Origin: Nocardioides sp. Root140
Lineage (GTDB): Bacteria > Actinomycetota > Actinomycetes > Propionibacteriales > Nocardioidaceae
Assembly (NCBI RefSeq): GCF_001426745.1
Contig: NZ_LMFI01000015.1
Span: 94,835 to 158,834, forward strand
Direction: 5' to 3'
Length of the DNA stretch: 64,000 nt
The notes under the pieces are model-generated. The model made no database searches and was not told where the DNA came from. It saw only the letters and a list, made by a program, of their open reading frames with translations. Below are positions 44,467 through 52,212 of this stretch, piece by piece (position 1 is the first letter of the stretch; each line of letters starts with the position of its first letter). Both the position numbers and the translations under genes were made by a program.

Positions 44467-44506
44467 GGCGGCGTGGCGGCGTGGCGGCGTACCGGCGTAC
44501 CGGCGT
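44467..44506. repeat. Five 8-bp tandem units between convergent genes
   Basis: Three GGCGGCGT units followed by two ACCGGCGT units fill the gap between the P450 and VOC stop codons; the last base touches the VOC stop codon. Confidence 0.85.
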
Positions 44507-44943
44507 CAGCCGAAGTACTCGAAGAGGGACACGACGATTCCCTCCGGGCCGCGCACGTAGGCCATGCGCACGACGTTCTCGTGCTCGCCGATGCCGCCCA
44601 CCAGGCCGTATCCCTTCGCGGCCAGCTCGTCGACCGCGCCGTGGAGGTCGTCGACCTCGAAGCTGACGTTGCGCAGGCCCACCTCCGTGGCCAGGGCGTC
44701 GGGTGAGCCCGGCTGGTGGTCGGGCCGGACGAAACGCGCCAGCTCGAGCCGGATGCCGTCGGGGGACTTGAGCATCACCACCTCGGTGCGGGAGTCGGGG
44801 ACGGCGCACACCGTCTCGAGGAACTCGCCCTCGACGAAGGTGCGGCCCTCGATCTCGAGGCCGAGCCCGACGAAGAACTCGGCCGCCTTGTCGATGTCGG
44901 AGACGGTGATGCCAACGTGGTCGAAGCGCTTGATGCGTGCCAT
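44506..44943 (-). CDS. VOC-family protein (glyoxalase/dioxygenase fold)
   Basis: A 145-residue vicinal-oxygen-chelate protein: FDHVGITVSDIDKAAEFF at the N-terminus, a central RNVSFEVDDLHGAVDEL and a C-terminal GPEGIVVSLFE. The metal-ligand positions (His near 9, Glu near the C-terminus) suggest a metal-dependent epimerase, lyase or dioxygenase. GGAGGA stands eight bases before the ATG. It is divergent from a 54-residue small protein. Methylmalonyl-CoA epimerase-like or ring-cleavage roles are both possible. Confidence 0.78.
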   Translation of the reverse strand: MARIKRFDHVGITVSDIDKAAEFFVGLGLEIEGRTFVEGEFLETVCAVPDSRTEVVMLKSPDGIRLELARFVRPDHQPGSPDALATEVGLRNVSFEVDDLHGAVDELAAKGYGLVGGIGEHENVVRMAYVRGPEGIVVSLFEYFG

Positions 44944-45180
44944 GGGATTGATCCTCCAGTACTCGTGGTTGGTCCTTCCACCCCTTGGTCGGAGCCGACC
45001 AGAGTTTCTCGACATCCGTCACGAGATTTTCTTCGGAAGCTTTCAGTCGAGGTCTCGCTCGGGAGAAAGTCGTCCGGGCTGACCTGTCGAATACGGTCGG
45101 GGCCGTTCGTGGAACTGATGAGAGGCCGACACGGACCGCCAACCGGGCGGTCGCCTCGGGACCCGAAGGAGATGACTCAG

Positions 45181-45345
45181 ATGTTCACGATCGAAGAAGA
45201 CCGCGGCACCTACCGGGGCCCCGTCCGCCGGCACAACGGCTACTACGCCGGAGACTTCACCCGCAGCCAACGCGCCACGCCCGGTGAGATCGCAAAGCTG
45301 GCCAGGCTCCAGGCCCCGACCTTCCCGACCCGGTCCACGCACTGA
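45181..45345 (+). CDS. Small hypothetical protein, 54 residues
   Basis: A short open frame starting at ATG 45181 with GAAGGAG nine bases upstream. The product is charged, has no membrane segment and begins MFTIEEDRGTYRGP. It follows an untranslated stretch of over 200 bases, suggesting its own promoter. Convergent with the DUF1214 gene. Coding status is moderately supported by the ribosome site only. Confidence 0.45.
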   Translation: MFTIEEDRGTYRGPVRRHNGYYAGDFTRSQRATPGEIAKLARLQAPTFPTRSTH

Positions 45346-45418
45346 CCGCCGGTCCTGCCGCGGGCAGCCTGAGCGTCAAAAGCGGCCCGCCTGACCGTCA
45401 GCGCAGGCCTCCTGAGCG

Positions 45419-46672
45419 TCAGCGCAGGCGACGGGCGAAGGCGGCGGCCCGCTGCTGCAACTGCTCCGCACGTCCTGCGGGGGTGATCCGGTGCTCGTCG
45501 CCGAAGAACGAGGCGGCGTCGCGGAGCGGGACCACGCGGACCTCGCGCACCGGCTCGGCGTCCTCGGCAACCTGTCCGCCCTGCCACCGGGCGGCGACCA
45601 TGCCGGCGGTCAGCCCGCCGGTGTCGAGCCAGTTGTGCACGCCGGGGTCGGTCGCGGCCACCAGGTAGGTGAGCGTGCCGTCGGCGTTCGCCTTGGCCTG
45701 GCGGTTGTTCAGCCCGCCGGTCGCCTCGACGCTGGGACGAGTGACGCCCCACGGGTCGGTGACCTCGAAGCCCAGGTAGTCGGCGCCGCACGGGTCGAGG
45801 GTGACCAGCAGCCCCTCGTCGGCGGCGACGTCGAACCGGCCCACCACCGAGGCCCCGAAGGGCCGCGGCGTCGGCTGCTTGATCGCGTTGAGCGGTCGTA
45901 CGTCGTGGATCAGCTCGTTGTCGTAGTCCAGCCAGTAGCGGCTCAACCGCTCCACGTTGGCCACGGCCAGCTCGACCAGGTCGGCGTCCGTCGGCTCGGG
46001 TGCGGCGTCAGGCCCCGCAACCCGCTCGATCTCCAGCCACAGCGGGTCCTGGGACTCCCAGTCCGTGAGGGCGTCGCGCACCAGCATCCAGGTCGAGGTC
46101 GGTGCGGTCAGGAGGTGCGGTCGGTCGTCGACCGGCGTCGGCCCGACCGTGAGCTCGAAGCGACCGTCGGCGTCCGGCACCAGCTGTGACGAGAGCACCA
46201 CGGAGGCGATCGCGGCGCCCTCACGGGTCACCTCTCCGTCGGCCTCCGGGGCGCCGTAGCAGATGAACGAGAACTGGGCGGCCGGCACCTCCGGCACCCG
46301 ACCCCGCACGACGTACGTCGACTCGCCGTCGACCGCGCTGCGGCGGTGCACGTTGTCGGGATTGTCGATGCCGTAGCCGGAGTTGGGCATGTCGATCCCG
46401 TGCCAGCCGTGGGCCGAGCAGGCCGACCACAGGAAGACCGGCCGGGCCGGGTCCGCGACCAGTGCGTGCTGCACGGCGGCGACCGTGATCGACGCGGCGG
46501 CGGCCTCGAGGGAGGCGACGCCGGCGGGGTGCGAACCGTAGTTGCGGTCGGCTCGGTAGAGCGCCGCGACCCGGTCGCGGGCGGCCAGGAGCTCCGGTGT
46601 GGCGAGGAGGTCGAGCGCCCGCCGTTCGAGAGTGAGCTGGCTCGCGGTGGACAGGGGACCGGTGCCGGTCAT
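45419..46672 (-). CDS. DUF1214-domain protein (copy 3)
   Basis: A 417-residue protein with the DUF1214 pattern: the LGFEVTDPWGVTRPSVEATGG region and the closing DPGVHNWLDTGG, plus YGIDNPDNVHRRSAVDGESTY near residue 100 which matches the N-terminal part of such proteins. GAAGGAG precedes ATG 46672. It lies 28 bases downstream of an HsaA-like gene in the same operon, repeating the linkage seen at 33-36 kb. Function unknown. Confidence 0.75.
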   Translation of the reverse strand: MTGTGPLSTASQLTLERRALDLLATPELLAARDRVAALYRADRNYGSHPAGVASLEAAAASITVAAVQHALVADPARPVFLWSACSAHGWHGIDMPNSGYGIDNPDNVHRRSAVDGESTYVVRGRVPEVPAAQFSFICYGAPEADGEVTREGAAIASVVLSSQLVPDADGRFELTVGPTPVDDRPHLLTAPTSTWMLVRDALTDWESQDPLWLEIERVAGPDAAPEPTDADLVELAVANVERLSRYWLDYDNELIHDVRPLNAIKQPTPRPFGASVVGRFDVAADEGLLVTLDPCGADYLGFEVTDPWGVTRPSVEATGGLNNRQAKANADGTLTYLVAATDPGVHNWLDTGGLTAGMVAARWQGGQVAEDAEPVREVRVVPLRDAASFFGDEHRITPAGRAEQLQQRAAAFARRLR

Positions 46673-46700
46673 GGTGCTCCTTCTCGGTCGAGCTGTCGGT

Positions 46701-47867
46701 TCAGATGAGGTTGTCCTCGACGGTGATGCCGAAGACGCCCTTGCCGTAGAGGGCGAGGGTGCGCTCGACGTCGTTGGCCACGTGCACCGAACCCGCGTGC
46801 GCGTCGCGCCAGGCCCGGCTGATCGCACTGGTCCAGTGCAGCGAGCTGCCGCCGGCAGTCTTGAAGAGGATGTCGATGGCCTCCAGGGCGCGCTCGGTGC
46901 CGAGCACCTGGTCGCGCCGGGTGCGCAGTCGCAGCTCCATCGGGATCTCGCCGCCGGCCGCTGCCGCGGCGTACATCTCGGACATGTTGCGGTCCATCTG
47001 CAGCACCGCCCCGTCGACCGCCGACGACGCCCGCGCCACCGCGACCTGCGCGAACTGGTCCTCCGCGAAACGACCGCCGCCGAGGCTGAGCCGGAGCCGG
47101 TCGGCCATCTCGCCGACGTACGTCTCCAGGCAGCCGGCCACGGCGCCGAGCACCGGCGCGGTGACGGCGGTGGTGAAGATCGCGCCGAACGGCATCCGGT
47201 AGAGCGGCCCCTTGTTCACCTTCTGTCCCGGCCCGGTGAGGCGGGCGTGCTCGAAGTTGCGGAGCGTGCGGTGCTCGGGGACGAAGACGTCCTCGACCAC
47301 CACGTCGTTGCTGCCGGTGCCGCGCAGCCCGACCGTGTTCCACACGTCGAGGATCTCGACGTCGGCGCGCGGCACCAGGGCGGTGATGAAGTCGACGGGG
47401 TTGCCGGTCGGGCCGATCACCAGGGCACCGAGGAGCAGCCACTCCGCGTGGTTGCACCCGGAGGAGAAGCTCCATCGGCCGCTCATCCGGTAGCCGCCCG
47501 AGGCCCGCTTCAGCTGCCCCACCGGGGCGTACGACGACGCGAGCAGCACGTCCGGCCCGTCGGACCAGACTTCGTCCTGGGCGGCCTTGGCGAAGAGCGC
47601 CACCTGCCACGGGTGCACGCCCATCACGGAGCTGACCCAGCCGGTGGAACCGCAGGCGCCGGAGATCATCCGGACTGCCTCGTAGAACCTCAGCGGCTCG
47701 AGCTCGAGGCCGCCGTACTTCTTGGGCTGGAGCATCCGGAACAGGCCGGTGTCGGTGAGCTCCGCGATGGTCTCCTTCGACACCACGCGGGCCTCGTCGG
47801 TCGACACGGCACGCTCGGCGATCGCCGGGAGGAGGGCTCGCACGTTGTCCAGGACGTCTTGGCTCAT
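46701..47867 (-). CDS. hsaA: Flavin-dependent hydroxylase, HsaA (copy 2)
   Basis: A 388-residue monooxygenase with GSTGWVSSVMGVHPWQVALF, SSGCNHAEW and VGLRGTGSNDVVVEDVFVP. These match HsaA, which hydroxylates 3-HSA using flavin reduced by HsaB. It is divergent from the KshA gene. ATG 47867 has no ribosome site; CATTCT lies seven bases upstream, so the mRNA is probably leaderless, and a regulon palindrome is centred 50 bp upstream. This copy is closer to the classical steroid HsaA than the one at 31893, judged by motif similarity. Confidence 0.85.
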   Translation of the reverse strand: MSQDVLDNVRALLPAIAERAVSTDEARVVSKETIAELTDTGLFRMLQPKKYGGLELEPLRFYEAVRMISGACGSTGWVSSVMGVHPWQVALFAKAAQDEVWSDGPDVLLASSYAPVGQLKRASGGYRMSGRWSFSSGCNHAEWLLLGALVIGPTGNPVDFITALVPRADVEILDVWNTVGLRGTGSNDVVVEDVFVPEHRTLRNFEHARLTGPGQKVNKGPLYRMPFGAIFTTAVTAPVLGAVAGCLETYVGEMADRLRLSLGGGRFAEDQFAQVAVARASSAVDGAVLQMDRNMSEMYAAAAAGGEIPMELRLRTRRDQVLGTERALEAIDILFKTAGGSSLHWTSAISRAWRDAHAGSVHVANDVERTLALYGKGVFGITVEDNLI

Positions 47868-47909
47868 GCGGCCAGAATGCGGCCACTCGGGGACGCGATC
47901 GGCGACTTC

Positions 47910-47924
47910 TTCCGTTGAGTGGGA
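47910..47924. promoter_or_regulatory. Regulon palindrome between hsaA and kshA
   Basis: TTCCGTTGAGTGGGA, centre 47917: 50 bp from the leaderless hsaA ATG. On the other side a GAGACT hexamer (47955-47960) gives a start near 47967, also 50 bp away. A weaker copy, GATCGGTGAGTGGCA, lies at 47970-47984. Confidence 0.65.
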
Positions 47925-48018
47925 CTTCGGTCCGCGCGCGCTCGGGGGCGGGTCGAGACTCGAGCGAAAGATCGGTGAGTGGCACACCCCCCCCAGGCAC
48001 GGACGGAGACAGACGGAC

Positions 48019-49182
48019 ATGACTGCAGTCGAGGACGAGGTTCGCCGGATCGAAGCAGACGCTGCACCCACCCGGTTCGCCCGGGGGTGGCACTGCCTCG
48101 GCCTGGCCAAGGACTTCCAGGACGGCGAGCCGCACCAGGTGCTGGCCTTCGGACAGAAGCTGGTCGTGTTCGCCGGCGAGGACGGCACGGTGAACGTGCT
48201 CGACGGCTACTGCCGCCACATGGGCGGCGACCTGTCGCAGGGCACCGTCAAGGGCAACGAGATCGCCTGCCCGTTCCACGACTGGCGCTGGGGCGGGGAC
48301 GGCCGCTGCAAGGCGATCCCCTACGCCCGACGCGTCCCGTTGCGGGCCCGTACGGCGTCCTGGCCGACGCTGGTCCAGGACGGCATGCTCTTCGTCTGGA
48401 ACGACCCGCAGGGCAACCCGCCGCCGGCCGACGTCACCATCCCACGGATCGCCGGTGCCACCGACGACAACTGGACCGACTGGACCTGGTACACCACGGT
48501 CATCGAGGGTGCGAACTGCCGCGAGATCGTCGACAACATCGTCGACATGGCGCACTTCTTCTACATCCACTACTCGTTCCCGACGTACTTCAAGAACGTC
48601 TTCGAGGGCCCGGTGGCGACCCAGTTCATGGAGGGGGAGGGACGTGAGGACGTCGCGCGTCCCCAGTCCGAGGGCAGTGGTGCTCCGAAGGCCACCGGCA
48701 ACAGCTCCGTGGCGGCGTACCACGGTCCGTCCTTCATGATCGACGACCTCGTCTACCACTACGAGGACGCGGACCTGAAGAGCGTCCTGATCAACTGCCA
48801 CTACCCGATCGACGCCAACTCCTTCGTGCTGCAGTACGGCGTCATCGTCGAGAAGCGGGTCGGCATGGCCGACGAGGAGGCCGACGCGATGGCCCAGAAG
48901 ATGGGCGACTTCATCAAGATCGGCTTCGAGCAGGACGTCACGATCTGGAAGAACAAGGCACGCGTCGACAACCCCCTCCTGTGCGAGGAGGACGGACCCG
49001 TCTACCAGCTGCGCCGTTGGTACGAGCAGTTCTACGTCGACGTCGAGGAGGTCACCCCCGAGATGACCGAGCGCTTCGAGTTCGAGATCGACACCACGCG
49101 GCCCAACGAGGCCTGGAAGGCCGAGGTCGCCGCGAACATCAAGGCGCGGGACGCGTCCGCCGCGCAGGAGCAGACGGTCTGA
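48019..49182 (+). CDS. kshA: 3-ketosteroid 9alpha-hydroxylase oxygenase, KshA-like
   Basis: A 387-residue Rieske non-heme iron oxygenase. The Rieske cluster ligands are Cys65, His67, Cys84 and His87 (CRHMGGDL and CPFHDW), and the mononuclear iron region is NIVDMAHFFYIH with Asp176, His179 and His184. The whole sequence follows KshA of mycobacteria closely (ARGWHCLG, YFKNVFEG, QLRRWYEQFYVDV). KshA with the reductase KshB hydroxylates C9 of the steroid nucleus and triggers B-ring opening. KshB is not in this window. The next gene overlaps the stop by one base. Confidence 0.92.
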   Translation: MTAVEDEVRRIEADAAPTRFARGWHCLGLAKDFQDGEPHQVLAFGQKLVVFAGEDGTVNVLDGYCRHMGGDLSQGTVKGNEIACPFHDWRWGGDGRCKAIPYARRVPLRARTASWPTLVQDGMLFVWNDPQGNPPPADVTIPRIAGATDDNWTDWTWYTTVIEGANCREIVDNIVDMAHFFYIHYSFPTYFKNVFEGPVATQFMEGEGREDVARPQSEGSGAPKATGNSSVAAYHGPSFMIDDLVYHYEDADLKSVLINCHYPIDANSFVLQYGVIVEKRVGMADEEADAMAQKMGDFIKIGFEQDVTIWKNKARVDNPLLCEEDGPVYQLRRWYEQFYVDVEEVTPEMTERFEFEIDTTRPNEAWKAEVAANIKARDASAAQEQTV

Positions 49183-49493
49183 TGGCCGTCCGCCCCGACA
49201 ACCGGCTGGCCGACGGGCCCATGCAGCCTGTCGACTGCGAGGCCTGTGGGGCACGGGTCCTCGCGCGCAAGAGCAGCTGGGAGCAGACCTCGCTCCAGTG
49301 GTCCGACGAGGCAGCCCAGACCTGTGTCGAACGGCGGGCAGCCTCGCCCCGACCCGGCCCGAACGGTGCCGCCTTCGCCGGCTGCGCCAGCCTGCGGAAC
49401 TCGGTCATCAAGGCGGTCCACCGCGGCGACGTGGACGTGCAGGTCGACGAACCACTCAAGACGAACCCGGAAGGCGAGCACGCGCACGCATGA
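49182..49493 (+). CDS. Small cysteine-containing protein coupled to kshA
   Basis: A 103-residue protein with a CEAC motif near residue 19 and further single cysteines near 49 and 67. It starts at the kshA stop (TGATG) and ends in an ATGA overlap with an SDR. The segment ARVLARKSSWEQTSLQW is distinctive but not a family I can name. A metal or Fe-S accessory role for the oxygenase is possible, but four well-spaced ligands typical of ferredoxins are not present. Confidence 0.6.
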   Translation: MAVRPDNRLADGPMQPVDCEACGARVLARKSSWEQTSLQWSDEAAQTCVERRAASPRPGPNGAAFAGCASLRNSVIKAVHRGDVDVQVDEPLKTNPEGEHAHA

Positions 49494-50329
49494 CGACCAA
49501 CCCGATCAACGCAGACTCGAACAACGCAAAGCAGATCAACGCGGAGAACTACGGCCCCTGGGCGGTCATCGCAGGCGGCTCGGAGGGTGTGGGTGCCTCC
49601 TTCGCCCACCAGCTCGCCGACGCCGGCCTCAACCTCGTCCTGCTGGCCCGCAAGACGGGGCCGCTCGAGGAGACCGCGGCCGCCGTCCGGGCCAAGGGTG
49701 TCGAGGTGCGCACCCTGTCGGTCGACCTGACCGAGGTCGACGCGCCCAAGAGGGTCGCCGAGGTGACCGAGGGCCTCGAGGTCGGCCTGCTGGTGTTCAA
49801 CGCCGGGGCCAACACCTACGGCCACGAGTTCGTCAGCGGTGACCTGGAGAAGTTCAGCCGGGTGATCGACCTCAACATCACCGCCCAGCTGGCGCTCGTG
49901 CAGCTGTTCGGCGCACCGATGAAGGAGCGTCGCCGCGGCGGCATCCTGCTGGTCGGCTCGCTGGCCGGCCTCCTCGGCTCGGCGCAGATCAGCATCTATG
50001 CCGCGGCCAAGTCCTTCGGTCGGATCTTCGCCGAGGGCCTGTGGCTCGAGATGCGCGACTACGACGTCGACGTGGTCGAGTTCGTGCTCGGGGTCACCCG
50101 CACTCCCGCGATGGCCCGGGCCGGGCTCAACTTCGACATCCCCGGCATGCACGTCTCCGAGCCGGACGACGTTGCCCGGCAGGCACTCGCCGCACTCACC
50201 CACGGACCGATCCAGGTCGCCGAGGGCAACGAGAAGGCCGTGGAGATCCGCAGCGGCAGTGATCGCCGCAAGCTGGTGCTCGGGGCGCACGAGGCGTCCA
50301 AGCGGATGCTGCCGCCCTCGTCGGAGTGA
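49490..50329 (+). CDS. SDR-family oxidoreductase
   Basis: A 279-residue short-chain dehydrogenase with AGGSEGVGAS as cofactor loop, NAGA near residue 104 and the catalytic YAAAK. The loop lacks the usual threonine and the C-terminus carries a 45-residue extension. It is the third gene of the kshA operon, so it probably acts on a hydroxy- or ketosteroid. Specificity is unknown. Confidence 0.8.
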   Translation: MTTNPINADSNNAKQINAENYGPWAVIAGGSEGVGASFAHQLADAGLNLVLLARKTGPLEETAAAVRAKGVEVRTLSVDLTEVDAPKRVAEVTEGLEVGLLVFNAGANTYGHEFVSGDLEKFSRVIDLNITAQLALVQLFGAPMKERRRGGILLVGSLAGLLGSAQISIYAAAKSFGRIFAEGLWLEMRDYDVDVVEFVLGVTRTPAMARAGLNFDIPGMHVSEPDDVARQALAALTHGPIQVAEGNEKAVEIRSGSDRRKLVLGAHEASKRMLPPSSE

Positions 50330-50375
50330 CCTGGCGCCCAGCCGCTGCCAGCAGGCCTGCCGAGCCCAGGGTCTG

Positions 50376-50420
50376 CCGAGCGCCGGGCGGGCGAGCGCCG
50401 GTCGGGCGAGCGCCGGTCGG
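50376..50420. repeat. Three 15-bp tandem units downstream of kshA operon
   Basis: Two identical GCGAGCGCCGGTCGG units (50391-50405, 50406-50420) follow a diverged unit (50376-50390). They occupy the space between the SDR stop and the KstR-like regulator promoter. Confidence 0.8.
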
Positions 50421-50442
50421 GCGCGTTGTCGCCCGGCGCCGA

Positions 50443-50457
50443 TCCCGCTCACCGGTA
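50443..50457. promoter_or_regulatory. Regulon palindrome overlapping regulator promoter
   Basis: TCCCGCTCACCGGTA; the complement reads TACCGGTGAGCGGGA, a 14/15 match to the recurring site. A TAGAGT hexamer (50456-50461) overlaps its right edge, so here the bound protein could repress the KstR-like gene. Confidence 0.55.
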
Positions 50458-50521
50458 GAGTTGCGCGCGCACGGTGAGAGCCTCGCGAGACGATGGCTCC
50501 GACATCGACGAGGGGAATGAC

Positions 50522-51130
50522 GTGCCGAGAATCGGCGAGGTGAGGCCGCCAGCGCAGCCGAACTCACCACAACAGCAGGAGCGGGTGGAGCGCATCCTCC
50601 GCTCCGCCGCCCGCCAGGGAGCCGCCAACGGGCTCGAGCGCGTGCAGATGCTCGAGGTGGCCAAGGAGTCCGGCGTCGCGATCGCGACGCTCTACCGCTA
50701 CTTCCCCTCGAAGATGCACCTGTTCACCGCGGTCATGCAGAGCCAGATCCAGCGCATGGAGGGCGCGGTGGCCGACGTGGACCCGGACGCCGACCCGGTG
50801 GTGACCGTCACCGAGCTCTTGATCCTTGCGACCCGGCAGATGCTCAAGACCCCCCTGCTGACGCACGCGATGATGGTCTCCAACAACGCGGCGTTGCACG
50901 CGACGCACGCCGACGCCAACGTCACCCATGCGTCGTTCTCTGCCTTGTTGCTGGGTGCTGCGGGTCTCGCCGAGCCGAGCGCTCGCGACGAGCAGCTCGC
51001 CCGACTGATCGAGCAGGCGTGGTACGGCGTGATCACCGCCGCGCTGAACCAGCGGAATCCGATCGAGCAGGTCGAGGACGACATCCGGGTCTCCTGCGCG
51101 CTGCTGTTGGCCGAGTGGTCGCACTCCTGA
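50522..51130 (+). CDS. TetR-family regulator, KstR-like
   Basis: A 202-residue TetR protein. The recognition region VQMLEVAKESGVAIATLYRYFPSK is very like KstR, the cholesterol-catabolism repressor of mycobacteria and rhodococci. GTG 50522 is chosen because AGGGGAA lies just upstream; GTG 50474 is also in frame. No typical KstR box (AACNNGTT dyad) was seen in this window by eye, so its sites may differ or lie elsewhere. It follows the kshA operon. Confidence 0.8.
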   Translation: MPRIGEVRPPAQPNSPQQQERVERILRSAARQGAANGLERVQMLEVAKESGVAIATLYRYFPSKMHLFTAVMQSQIQRMEGAVADVDPDADPVVTVTELLILATRQMLKTPLLTHAMMVSNNAALHATHADANVTHASFSALLLGAAGLAEPSARDEQLARLIEQAWYGVITAALNQRNPIEQVEDDIRVSCALLLAEWSHS

Positions 51131-51178
51131 TCCGCGACCGCGTCTGATCTGCGACCGCGTCTGATCTGCGACCGCGTC
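51128..51178. repeat. Three 17-bp tandem units starting at a stop codon
   Basis: TGATCCGCGACCGCGTC once, then TGATCTGCGACCGCGTC twice, beginning with the TGA stop of the KstR-like gene. The array lies just upstream of the SDR promoter at 51.2 kb. Confidence 0.9.
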
Positions 51179-51193
51179 GCCGGCCCCTCGGCG

Positions 51194-51208
51194 TACCACT
51201 GAACGGGA
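51194..51208. promoter_or_regulatory. Regulon palindrome upstream of SDR at 51252
   Basis: TACCACTGAACGGGA on this strand (TCCCGTTCAGTGGTA on the other). The centre (51201) is 51 bp from the ATG at 51252, and TACGGT at 51239-51244 is a good -10 for a leaderless transcript. Confidence 0.65.
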
Positions 51209-51251
51209 GCTGGCGGTCGCACCCGGCCCGCCCGCCCCTACGGTCGCGGGC

Positions 51252-51998
51252 ATGAACAGGTTCAGCGGGGTCAATGCACTGGTCACCGGCGCCGGGTCGG
51301 GCATCGGTCGGGCGACCGTCCTTCGTCTCGTGTCCGAGGGCGCAGCGGTGTTCGCGGTCGACCGGGACGAGACCGGCCTGGCCGAGACCGCCGAGTGCGC
51401 CGTCGGCAACCCGGGACGCATCGAGACGGGCGTCGTCGACGTCACCGACGAGGAGCAGGTGATCGCGACAGTGGCGACCGCCGCCGAACGACTCGGCGGC
51501 ATCGAGGTGCTGATCAACGTGGCGGGCATCCAGCGCACCACGCCGATCGAGACGCTGAGCGTGAAGGACATGCGCGAGCTGTTCGAGGTGAACACCATCG
51601 GCACCGCGCTGTTCTGCCGTGAGGCCCTGCGCCACCTGCCCGACGGAGTCGGTGTGATCGTCAACGTGGCCTCGACCGCGGCCGATCACGGCAACCCGTA
51701 CATGAGCGCCTATGCCGCGTCGAAGGGGGCGGTCCTCGCGCTGAGCAAGACGCTGGCCGCCGAGCTGGTCGGACGCGGCATCCGCGTCGTACCGGTCTCG
51801 CCCGGCAACACCGCCACGCCGCTGACCGCCGCGGTGAGCCCCGGCGACCTCGACTTCAGCTACTTCGGCCGGGTTCGTTCCCTGCTGGGCACCGCCCAGC
51901 CCGAGCAGATCGCCGCCGCGATCGCGTTCGCGGCCTCGCCCGATGCGTCGTACTTCACGGGTGCTGAGCTGCGGGTGGACGGCGGATCGCACACCTGA
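51252..51998 (+). CDS. SDR-family oxidoreductase
   Basis: A 248-residue short-chain dehydrogenase with TGAGSGIGRA, the VASTAAD serine region, catalytic YAASK and a C-terminal VDGG. It has no ribosome site; TACGGT seven bases before the ATG and a regulon palindrome 51 bp upstream mark a leaderless promoter. It is probably a hydroxysteroid or hydroxyacyl dehydrogenase of the regulon. It ends opposite the Hsd4A-like gene, with a hairpin between. Confidence 0.84.
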   Translation: MNRFSGVNALVTGAGSGIGRATVLRLVSEGAAVFAVDRDETGLAETAECAVGNPGRIETGVVDVTDEEQVIATVATAAERLGGIEVLINVAGIQRTTPIETLSVKDMRELFEVNTIGTALFCREALRHLPDGVGVIVNVASTAADHGNPYMSAYAASKGAVLALSKTLAAELVGRGIRVVPVSPGNTATPLTAAVSPGDLDFSYFGRVRSLLGTAQPEQIAAAIAFAASPDASYFTGAELRVDGGSHT

Positions 51999-52060
51999 GC
52001 CTCCGACCGAGGCCGGGCGGCACTCGGTGGTGCGGCCCACCTGGGCCAACTCGCCCGACT

Positions 52061-52082
52061 ACTCGGTCCGGTCGGACCGAGT
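52061..52082. terminator. Hairpin ACTCGGTCCG-GT-CGGACCGAGT
   Basis: Ten-base arms are perfectly complementary; a third partial copy (ACTCGGTCCGATCGG) follows at 52092. It lies between converging SDR genes and probably terminates one or both. Confidence 0.65.
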
Positions 52083-52212
52083 GCGAGGGCTACTCGGTCC
52101 GATCGGGCCGCAGCCCCTAGTGCTCGTCCCGCTTCCCCGGAGGAGGCGGGGCCACCCGGAGCTGACGACGACCCGAACCCACGGAGGTCGCCGCCGCTCG
52201 CAGGCCGGCCGA

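Noticed and set aside
46669..49254. An 861-codon leftward frame
   Set aside because: It spans the HsaA gene in a wrong frame and the KshA gene antisense, with Arg/Gly/Val-rich noise.
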